The notes under the pieces were generated by a model. It worked only from the letters and a program-made list of their open reading frames with translations, ran no database searches and had not been told where the DNA came from. The translations under genes were made by a program, and so were the position numbers. Below are positions 47,101 through 59,100 of a stretch of DNA of 64,000 nt, piece after piece. Source of the DNA: Schistocephalus solidus. Lineage: Eukaryota > Platyhelminthes > Cestoda > Diphyllobothriidea > Diphyllobothriidae. The DNA lies in assembly GCA_017591395.1 (NCBI GenBank), contig WEDG01005447.1:1-64000 (forward strand). Direction: 5' to 3'. Position 1 is the first letter of the stretch. Each line of letters opens with the position of its first letter.

Positions 47101-50100
47101 CGGATGTCAAGCATTATGTGCAAGGTAAACCGGCTCAGATGGCACCAGGCACACGAGCCGCTCGTGGAAAAGCCAGTGGAGCATTGCTTATGAACATCAC
47201 TCACACGCAGCATGCTTGAACAATTATAAGAGATCATGTTCCTGATCTCGGATATTTTTCTGATGGGTGTCATAAAGCCATAATTGAATTTTAGGGTGGA
47301 AGGGGCACATGGTAAGTCAGTAACGCTTATAGGAAAAATTATGTCAACATCTGAGAGGCAGAGTTTTGTTATTACTCAATTACTCTCAGCAAAGGGTGAC
47401 AGAGTAATAAACAGGTTTAAGGAGACAAAGGTTTGACGGAAACTGTTGATGAGTAAACACGTAGGGAAAATTATCTTCCACGAATGCTTAAAAGACCGTG
47501 TTTTGCCTCTCCTGACAGCATTCACCAATGACATGTTCTTTTGGAATCTTTCCAGGAAAAAAAAGAAAACATTAAGTTTAGCGAAGAAAAAATACCGAAA
47601 AGAGTTCGGTTTTCAGTAAAATTTCTCGAGCAAAGTTCTGATTTTCCGGCGCATATAGGGAGGTACAGACTTTCGGGCTGAAGGTTTTCTTACATCTATT
47701 ATGTAGGTTCCCTTTTTCACAAGCTACTGAAGACAACATAGGTTGTCGTCTGATCAAGACATTCTTTGATAGCAGGAAAAAGGAGACAATCATCACGAAA
47801 TGAAGGAAGTTGGCAGCCAGAGGCCACGCACAGCGATTCCTTCAAATGACCTCATTAATAATAAAGTAGTCCTGTATATGAAAAGAAGGGCTTTAGAATC
47901 TCCAGCTAAGTGAAGGTAGATAGCCATCATGTTAGATAGCCAACAGACCTGTTGACAAAGCCTAGGTGCATTCTCTCTAGTGCCGTCAAAAAGGATGTCG
48001 TCGAAGTGGCTAGTGAATTGTGCGTGCCCTTACACAAATTGAATTTTTCGCATGAAACCTCGCTATATTACCTAGTGATTATTGCTAGCCAAGCCTCTCG
48101 ATTTTCATCCCCGACAGTGCTTACTACTCAGTTTTCAGTGCTCTTTGTGCGAAAAGAGGTTTGTTTGAGAGGCTTGGGGTTTGAAGAATGTTTGAAAAAG
48201 GGTTTATTTCAAAGTCCCATTTCCTCCAAAGCCTCATTATAATTCGGAATTTTCGATGAAAATCGTGAGAGCTACTGACTGAATGAGAGCAATGCATCAC
48301 TCACCTTGTGGTGGATGATCATAGGCAACGAAGAAATCGGCGCCACTACTAGTAGGCACAAGAAAACGCACACAAGACTTCAGACGGACTTCCTCTTCTG
48401 CGCCGGACAGGTAAAACATATCTCTTTTTGATGCACCAACAAATCGGTACTAATACAATCAAAAGGCATTTGCGGACACATGCTGTGCACACTGCTGGCG
48501 ACACGTAAATCCTTTTTCATACAGCATGTGTTCTTATCCAAATTCCAGAAAAACGATCTGCAGCCTACGTATTGTTCCGCTTTATCCGGACACTTATGAC
48601 TTAGGTGGGTAGATTTGCGACCATTTACTCAGATGCGGCTTGGCAACAGAACACTGCGAGACTGCGTGAAATCGGAAAAGTAGGTCGCAAGCATCCCAAG
48701 GCACTCTCGACCACAGTTTACCTTAACGTGATGTTCTTGTTTTCAAGAACGCCTGAAAATATATGGCACAATCAGCACTGAATAAAAAGTTGCAATCGAG
48801 CATTTGACTCTGACGCAGAGTATCAGATAAACTTTTGTCGGTAAAAATATTTTTTCTGAACATGGACGCATGTCCAGGCACTAACATATGGTCCCCCTGG
48901 TAAGGAATCCTTTAGCAGAGACGAATGGAAAAGCAAACAAAGAACTGATCTGCAGGAGAATTAAATTACCGACAAAGACCAGGGTGACTGGAATGGCCCT
49001 TTTAGGTTTATTAGCCCTTATAAGGTAACCAGTCATATCCGACCACAATTGTTGCGACAACTGAGGCACGAACCCGCGACCTGATAGGCAGAAGTGCAAT
49101 GCTCTAAACCACTGCGTCATGGACTCATTGTTTTGTTGGTTTAGATCGGGAATATTGACATTAGCGGATGGACGCTTCACCGATCGGTTATAAGGCTAAT
49201 TCATCCCGTCGTGCGCCAGGGCTCGCTCTAGAACCCCGCCAGTAGCTGCAGAGCGGCTACTGCTTTAGGCAGCAGTACATTACCGACAAAAGAAAAAAAG
49301 ACTGGAAAGGAAATTTTTGGCTCATCAGCCGTCATCAGTCGGCCATACTCAACCCCAGTGGTTGCGGCAACTGAGGCTCAAACCTGTGAACTGGTGATCA
49401 AGAGTCCTACGCTCTAACCCACTACGTCATGGGCTCGTTTTCGTGTCGATTTCGACCGGAAATATTAGCGAGGGTAGCTGGGCGCTAGTGCCCCCAAAAC
49501 GGATCGCCTGGTTCATCCGCTGAACAAAAAGCGGGGGCTAGCTCAGGGTACAGCAGGCATTATTCGGAGAGCGGTCCCATAACAATTGCCAAACATGGGG
49601 GGAGGTCACGTGGTGGCACGTGTAGGTGGAGGCTCATGCCACGCCAGCCACCTGCGACCGATTCCGATACTGGTCTTCTCGACTCTGTCCTGACACCGGG
49701 CCCAGATAGTTGAGGGAAGAGAGAGCGCGGTAGATTCAGCGCACGTCTACTATCACTTAAAATTAATAAATATGCAAGTTAGTGTCCCTGCACCACCATC
49801 ATGTAGAGCCCACGACAGACCGCGTCGGAATCGACGGGCAAAGCATCGAAATGGGCACTCACCGCGGGAATCAAGTGGAACGGAATTGTTCTATTTAAGA
49901 GGACTACAGATCCAAATACGGTATCGTAGCATGCAGCTAAAAGTATGCACTACCCATCTTTTTTAGACTGAGTTGAGAGGCCGAGTAAGCATGTGAAGCC
50001 TCCTGAAACCGGTAGTTACTCTCTAAGCTCGAGAATGAGCTAATCGGAAGATTATCGCAAAAGAGGAGCGCGAAGCTTAAAATATGAAAAAGGAATGGTA

Positions 50101-53100
50101 AGATAGATTAGCCAGAGAGGGAACTTCGAAGACAAACAATTTATGCTTAAAAACACCTTCAATGGAGGGGGCGTAAATGCAACGAATTATACATATAAAT
50201 GTCGGCACGAAAAACGGTCAGAATTTTCCTTGGACCTAAAGGCTATTTAAGGAATCTTCGTTCCCAGTAAATACTGGTTCTTGATCGAAATTCCTGATAA
50301 ACGTAGGGAGCAAAGTTAAGTGGCATCACCTGATAGAAAGCATAACGCTGAATAAAAGTATTGAATTTGAATTATACATTGTCATACACGAAAATAAAGC
50401 TAACAATTGAAGCTGGTTTATAATGAATTCCTAAACCAAAAATCGTCTAAAAGTCCTTTCGTAGTGTCTTGGAGTTTGCTCTAAAGCCCAGCCAGCAGCC
50501 ACCCGGCGGCTAGTGATACAGGTATTACCTATATCACTAGCCACTGAGCCGCTGCTGACAGAGCTCGAGAGCGAGCCTGAGGGCACTACGGGACGATTGC
50601 GTTCCGAAACCCATCGGTGAGCGTGAGCCTACAATTGCTAATGGTCCCAATCGAAACTGTTAAGATAACGAGCAAGTGGAGCCGTGGGTTAGAGCTTTGG
50701 ACTTCTAATCAACAGGTTGCGGGTTCTAACTCAGTTGTCGCAAAAAATGGGGCTGAGTATGACTGGCTATTTACGGCTAACAAGCTAGGAATGACCATTC
50801 CAGTCTCCCCTTTCTTCTGCAGTGATGTCTTTGTGCCTACAATAGATGGGATAGGAGCTAGAGTTGGGATTGGGGTTAGGTCAGCGTGTAGATTGGCGTG
50901 GATAGTTAGGCATGCAATACGGTCTAATCCACTGCTAAAAACCAGGTTATTTGAATGACAATGGTAGGCATATACATCACTTTTCATCACCAACGCGCTA
51001 CCGCCATTATTTGTCCTTTAAACGGTCTTACCTTCATTTGCCACTGTTCCTGTATTACACGTCTACCTATCGATTGTGTTCGTTAGTAGGGTCGTACAAG
51101 AGTTCATTACCGGCTGATGGGATCGCACAACCATTAATTGCCGTAAATTGTTTTTTTTGCTTTGATTAGTACATCTTTAAACCAATATGACATCGGAAAA
51201 AATTGCTTTTCAAAAAATATATAGAGCAAAATAAACGATATAGTGAAGAGTAAAGACACCAGCACTTTAACAGGTTAATTTTTATGTTCAAACATTTGAG
51301 AAATTCCGCCGAAACAGGGAAATATTCGAGAAGCTGCTAATTTAGAAGTGAACAGTCGATTTTTTCTAGGGGCTCTGGAGAACGTAATAGAGTATTGTTT
51401 ATCCAAAACTGTTCGCCTTGAGGTAGGAGGCGCCAGTAGATACTAATAGATCACGTCCCGTTCCCTAAAACACATCCTGGTTTTAATTAGATTCAAGAAT
51501 TTGTGTCTGTTTTTCTGAGCCCGAAGGTAAACTTTCTTCAGGTTTATAAAGCGCCGAGGAGCACTTCCTAATAAAAAATCCTCAGGCAAAATCCTAAAAG
51601 TTGGTGTGGACTCCTGGGTCGGAAAAGAGGGCATATAACTTGCTCTGTTGACATTATAAAGCCAGGAAAAACCACTTGACTCAAAACCAGTGTGCCCACT
51701 AAGTGCCCAATAATTATATCCGTTTTGAAGGTACCTTTAAGTTGCCCAAAACAGCATAGAGGAGAAAGTGAGGTCTGCCGACTTGAAAGCTATGTAACCA
51801 TTAAAGCTTGTCTTCCAGACAGTAGATAAAATTATCGATTAAAACAGTCCTACGGTTCGATAAGTAATTTCGGACAGGGGCAGGAGAAATGAACGTCAGT
51901 AAAAGCAGCAGCAGCAGTAGCAGCAGAAGCAGCAATCACTACCGGCCGACCAGTAGAAAAACTGCCTTGTAGTCCACCTGCCTCTTCCTCTCTCTCGCTG
52001 CTCTAGAGTGAGATGACAAGGCTCCCACCTTAATAGATGGCAGGCCCGGAGAGGGAAGGAGAGGGAAGGGGGAATGGGGCGGGTTAATCAAAACACCAAT
52101 GATAAAGTGAACTGGCATTGGTAGTAGCAGCAACAAACGCATGAGCCGAGGTTGGCCCGCTCATTCACATCTTAGCCTCTACTGGCGCGAAAAATAGAGG
52201 ACTGGCTTGGAAGTGAATGGTGAGCAGGCGTAGTGGAAAGCGCAAGGAGAGGTGTGAAAAGGGTATTCGGGCAGGATAGTTGCTGAAAGGAGGCAACAGG
52301 CACGATGCAATCAAAAGTGCTAATTTTTTTCATTTTTGCTCAAGGGTAAGCTGTGTGTAGTTCATACAGACTGCGGGCAGAAAAATGCATGTCTTGCAAT
52401 ATGCTGTTACATGGAGGCCACCTATGATCAGAGAGTTAAACTATACTTCTGTAAAAAAATGTACATAAGCATTTGTCCTCTAACAGTCAAATGATAACCA
52501 TGATTTATTTGAAAACTTGGAAAGTTTTTTGGGCATGATTTCTAAGTAGTTAAACTGAGACGTTTTTTAAAGGTTAAAACAGCAATTTCTAGAAGCCACT
52601 GAGGAGTCAGCGTACAGATATAGTAAAGCCGGAAAAAACTGTGAGCAAGCGAACCAATTTATACGGAAGAGAGTCAAATAAAGTTGCTAAGGAGAATTTT
52701 CGTTCATTAATATTTTTATTAGTAATAGGATGTGTAATCAGTTTGAAAAAAGCAAGACGTCGGAACTATCACTTGGGTTCCTATTTGAGGTGCAGACTTC
52801 CTTTAAGCGCCATAATGTGGCATCGGATGATTGAATTTGCATGCGCCACTGTTCAGGAAAAAACTTTATGCGTCCTATGCCAACGGTAGCCAGATAAGCC
52901 GATGGTAAGATCTGCCACCTTTACCGCACAAGTGCAAGACTTTTTACGCATCCCAGATACCTTCTTCCCTCTTTCAGGTTTCAAATGGATTCACTGGATT
53001 CGTAACTGTTGCCAGCGAGATGAGAGCACATTCATCCATCGTAATGAGACACTAGAGAGCATTTTCAGAGCTCGGCTCTTAAGAAAAAACATTGTCAAGT

Positions 53101-56100
53101 AAAACTGATCTGAAAAATACTTTACCTGGGACAGCATAAATGGTAGAACTGATTTTGAGTCAATATTCGTCTCCATGATGTTCCGAAATCAACTCTAACA
53201 GAAGGTGGATTCATTGAGTAAGACGTTTCATATCTGGACCCAAAAAATGCAAACCAGTAACCTGATGTCTCACAATTTCCGGTAATATGAAGAAGGCACC
53301 GCTGATTAACACACCAAGACCAAATAAATCCGTTAACTTACCAGTAGACTTTTTCGTCGGCGATAACGGCTGCCAGCAGTATAATGGACAGAAGGTAGAA
53401 GGAACAGTCACGCACCAATGGCCACCAGTTAAGGTAAATGACCTTGATGAAAAAAAAGACTGAATTGAGACGAAATAAAAATAACTGGTGTGAACATCCA
53501 ACAGAATACGTGTAAGTTAGGAACCAACACAGTTAAGAAAGTAGTGATGAGGAAAGGATAGGAACTGCTGTCCTCCTTAATTTTGAACAGTCAGCTCTAA
53601 GCAATAACGAACCGGCCATTTAGTTGCAATAATTACTCGATATTCCGTTTTCGCTCGTATCTATCGAGATTGCATGATTGAAAGGCGGGGCGCAGCTGTT
53701 CCGTTCGCCCTAGAGACCTCGCGAGCCATGGTATGGCGAAAAATCCATAACAGACTGAAATGCTGGCTGGCTGAAATGCTCACTGCTACACTATTTGGTG
53801 CCGTCAGCTAAGAATACCGCAAAAACAAGCCCGGAAAATAGGATGTTTGGACTCCAAGCTAATGATTGAGCTTGGCAATCTACCAGTTCCACTACGACCG
53901 AGCGATTTGTCAGCTGCGATTAGGAGTATTGAAAGCTGACTAGGAGAAATGCCCAACGATCTCGCCAGATGATGGAGTGCCCGATTTAAAGTGCTCATAT
54001 TAGCAGCCTGGGTTTAGAAAATGGCTGACTGACGATGGAACCTATGTCAGCTATGGTTATTCTGAAAAGTAAGTGTAAAGGCTGCAATCCTCTATATTTA
54101 TGGTATGGTCCTAAACAGTTTAGGCTTTTTTTAAAAAATATGTTACAGTGTGTTGAAATATTCCAAGGTGAAACAATTGTGCCCAGTATGTTAAAAGTGC
54201 CGACCAACAAGATGCAAGTGGCTCACTTTGCCTATCTGTCGTGTTAAAATCCCAGTAGGCTCCAAATTATTGTCTAAACAACGCGCTTCTTGCACTATAC
54301 TTGTCTGGATTGAGTTTGCGAGTCACGATTTACCAAAGCAGGGCTTATTGCATTTCGGATGCGTGAGAAAATTTCTCCTTATAGGAGGTCACATCAGGTG
54401 ACAGATATGATCTATAATATTCAATCAAAACACCATTCGTCGGAGTCCCATGTACTCTATTCTATACCGTGCCATGCTAGGTAAATGAATACCAGGAAGA
54501 TTAGGCTGTCTGGAAGATCCGGAAAACAATTTCTGCTTGAAGACTATCAGAAGTTGGTAAATTGCAACGGTAAAAACAATGACTCAGAAGCTTACTCAAG
54601 GTGATAGTCCTAGTGATAGTGAATCCACATAAAAAACCAACGCACCCATATAATTTAACAAGCTGACAGCAGTAACTTTGGCCATGCACCTATATCAATC
54701 TCGCATATATTTCGGTATGTATGGGAATGATCACGACTTAGACAAGGTAGGGCTACCCAAACCTCTATTCGAGTTGAATATTCAACTCGAGAAGGATGGT
54801 TGGGCCAGCGGCATTTCGACGCTGAGACAGAAAATACACTAACTAGAGTAAAAAAATCAGAAAACGCCACCTAATATGAAGAAACAAATAAAAGGAGCCT
54901 TTTTATTAGACAGGATATACCTAGAGAAAAAACGAGGGTGCATGCTTGCACCATATAAGCAGTCACTTTCCCAAAGAGTTGCTAAAAACTTTGTTTGCTG
55001 AAAAGGCTCTTATTGTAGGTACTAATAATTTCCTTTGACTGCCGTGTCAAACTGAATACGAAAATTTTAATTAATTGGCAAACGCAGGGGTAGATCTTTA
55101 ACGACCATGCTGGTTGGTAGTTGACAGGGGTGCCGGTGATCCCTGGTACAACATAATTACTTTGCTAGAAAACACGGGCTACAGGTCTCAGTCAAAAATG
55201 CTGAAGTGAGACCGCATGAGAAGGGGGTTGCCACCTAGATGACGCAAACTAGTAGAAGTAAAGGCTTCTGCGTCCTACCCTACCCCGGCAACGAATGCTA
55301 GCACCAAAGAACACGATAGATAGGGCTAAGGTTAGGGTTAGGTTTGCGTGTAGGAAGGTGTGCATAGGTAGAAGTGTACTACGGTCTAATTGAGTGCGAA
55401 AAAGAAAACCGTTCACTTGGCCAATGATGCTGGATATATAAATTACATTTCACTGTCAACGCATTACCACCCTGTTTAGTCCTTTAAACTGCCACATCCC
55501 CTATTGCCACCGTTCCCGTATTGCACGCGTACATATGCACTGTGTTTGTTAAAGGGAATCATACACGCATGCGTTGGCGGTAAGTAGAGTCGTACAAACA
55601 TTTCTGGCTGAAGATAAACAAGATGAAAAAAGGTTATTTTCACTAACCAATATACTTGCTAAATGACATTCCCGAGTCAAGCGAATAATGAGCCCACATC
55701 TTTCTGGCCAATCCAGATTGACAGTGTACCGAAGAAAGTAGCGTGCTTGTGAGCAAGATGGCCCTCAAGTTATCGGAACACTTAAATATTTTTCCTTAGT
55801 GGAAAAGACTGCGAGACGCTCTTCTGCGCTGTAAAGAGGGCTATGGGATTAAAACCAAGGTCATCAGAAGCCAGACGGACCAGGAAATTTTTAGGGTGTA
55901 CTCCGGAAGTGTCTTTCAGCAAGCTCTCGTACGTATCCGTTTCTTACAAACTAAACCGCTGTCTGATTTCTACGACATTATCAATGCGGGTTAGCAGGTC
56001 ATATGGGGAGTAAGGTTCATCGATCCAGGACTAAAGATAACATTTTTGTTTGTTCGAACCTATAGCCCACAAAGCGGTGGTCAGGCAGCAATAAACAAAT

Positions 56101-59100
56101 CAACGAATGCCACCCCAGCTCTAGATATTACCTAACTTAGCCCCCAGAAGTTGAAGCCTAAGCTCAACCAGTACAATGTGACTAAATAAAAATACTCGAT
56201 GGAAAATTAAGTTCTAATCAAATCTCAGACACCCCACTTGGGGTGAGATAGTAACGCTTAGAAAGGCAAGCAAGGTCAAAACAGTCATGTCATCCTTCTT
56301 GATTTCGTCAGTAACGCTTGCTGGCCAGAAGGGTGTCAGCTAGTAATGCAGGGTAAAAGTTGTGCAGAAAGCTACCCGAAGTGAGAGGTCCAGCATGCGA
56401 GAATTGAATACCCAAGAATGCGAGGGCTGTGCAGAATGCCTAGGTTTCATTTTTTGAGGTGAATAAAAGGCCAGGAAATGAGGACACTTTCAGGGAAGCC
56501 TAACGTATTCCAACAAAACCAGAGATTTAGATGACAAGCATATATATGACATTTAAGTGTAACGTTTGGGTTTGTTTCTGTCAAATACAGTACAGATAAC
56601 TGGCGTAAATTTGAGACGCAGGCTTTCTGCCTACTGCTGGAGCATCTTCGTCAAGAGGTCTCCAACAACTAACGCGGTTCCACTGCATCAATTTGTCCCG
56701 TTATAGAGGACAGAGCACATACTATAATTACGCGCAGACTGTACTGAAGTGGATAAGGTTCAAGCGGTGACATCGGGTTGACACCAGAGCCCCTGAAGAC
56801 TTTAATAGCTGAGTATTTCTGTTCGTTTCATAGAGAAGAGAAAGTCCATATAGTCAACGCAATCACCTCTGCGCCGTTCACGAAGGTACCCTTGTTACTG
56901 CTGGACATCAAATTGCTCCTGACGGTGCCACTGTCCATAAGCAAGTCCATCCACAACCCTCAAGTCGTTCAAAAGCTTGAGCAGGCAGAGGTTTGTTGGA
57001 CAGTTGCATGTGGCCACGATCGCAAGTTATACGTCTGAATTCGCTTACTTCTAGCAGACTACTTCAAGGTTGCGGGATCGGTGGAAGGGTAGTCTTATTT
57101 CGTGGTGGGCAACATTCGCCCCGTCACAACATGTCTATGACTTGTCGCACCTTACATAACTCGTTTACAGAACAGGTAAGAGGCCACGCCCTTAACGTAC
57201 TCAGCACCGCATTTTCCGTGACCACTTATAATCCAAACCCGAGATCCTACTTAGTTGACAGTTAGTCTTACCTCAGGGTTTTTCTGCTGCCCGCCACTCG
57301 TACCCGATCCGAGTAGGAGAAGATTCGGACACCTACCGCACCCAAAAGCAGTCTTGTGATATGGCACACGTCTTCTTGCTTTTCTGTGTTGAGGCTTGGG
57401 AGGAGGCATCTGTTCTTTAACCGAGTTCGGTATTTAAAACTCATAGGCTGACCAGTCAAGGGGACTAGCAGACGACCTCTGAATGGCAGAAACACTCTGT
57501 ATGCTCTGGTAGAAGTCTTTTAGGTCAGCATGGGCGGGGATTTAAGTCAGTGGGTTTGAATAAGAGCTGCGATATCAGAGATGAGAACTAGCAAAAGTCT
57601 GCTGTTTACCATACTTTTCAGAAAAGGCATTTACTAAAAGATTAAGTAAGAGATACAGGTGTGGGCTATTATTCGACAGAAAAAGACCAAAAGACCGCAA
57701 AGTTTAGAAAAGTTAGTAAACGAACTGAAAGCAAAAAAGTGATTACCTCTTTGCTGAAGAGGGCACATACACTAATGACGAACATGACATTGTAGTCGGC
57801 CGAACCGACAACAGCCCCAAGGCCGATGTCATCCTGTAAAAGTGGAAAAATAGGGTTAGCCAACGAAAGCTTAACGGTGTTTGTGTTTTTGTATGCCACT
57901 GAAATCACCGATCTCAGAGGGCGGGACCTGGGGCGCGACTCATGGCTGAACCTCATGCGATGGACTGAGAGGGATACCCAAATAACAATGTGGGTCAATC
58001 AAACATTGAAACTATGATATCTCAGGCTCCTTCTGACTTTTTTAAAAACAATTGTGTTAGCTCGAACTAGAAAACATCTAAAGCGTTTAACTTCATTCTG
58101 TATTTCTTTCTCAGTATGAAAATGAAATCCAAATAAAGTAGACAACACTCTGATTAAGTTTAATTATCAGTGGAAAATGACATATCACAGGAACTTAAGG
58201 GTTGGAGACTCTAGCAGATGAGTAAATATTCAGGTAAATGAGTTAAATCAATAAGAATGTTTTTCAGCTGATTTTAATAGACCATTTGGTCAAGTTGTGA
58301 AAAATATAGGGTTCTGGGTGGGATAAAAACTCGCAAAAACATAGGCAAGACGTTAATGCAGTCAACGCTATAACCACCTGAGCCACGAGGCCCGGACCAG
58401 GAGCCGTGAGATTAATAACATTTGGGTGAAGTTATCCGCCCAGCCTAGAGCAGCCTATGTCAACTGCGCTTTATTTAGAATCCACCAGATAACTATCAGG
58501 TTCACTTAATTGACAGTTTTTTTGGAAGATTAGAATAATTGATTCGGAGAACTTTTGAAAACCTCGGCAGGCTTAAGGCCGAGAGAAATGTTTTAATGTG
58601 GATTTGAGAAAATTCTTGCAGCAGGATTGAGCACCGCGAGGTTTCCGTAGTATTTTAGAGGTTACAGGTAATGTGGAGTAACAAACCTGTTCCTAGATTA
58701 ACCAGTGATATTTACGAGTATTGCTTCCCCGAGGAAGTTCAACGTAACATATTCTCGACTGAAATGTTAATTGAAGTTCTAACAGACTAACACTTTCAAT
58801 GCATTGTTCTCATAAAATAAGTTTTAACTGTGAATCTTACGGCCGAACTGATGAGACTATGCTAAAAACACATATTTTGCATGTTGCAATTTTATGAGGA
58901 AAACGGCGAAGAATCGAATTAAATAATCATTGGAAAATTGGATCTTTATGATTACTTGAATGTTAACAACTGCGAATGAAGATTAGTAATACACAAATGC
59001 TACAGTTTTAGTATATATTTGATGCAAATTAAGGCGGTTGGTAGAAGAAATGAAACAGGATTATTCGTTACAATTCTTAAACAGTTATATGCGCAGTTAG

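Noticed and set aside
53211..53501. 96-codon minus-strand frame starting MDVHTSYFY
   Set aside because: Wrong frame over NCKX exon 5; the coding frame there gives LNWWPLVRD.
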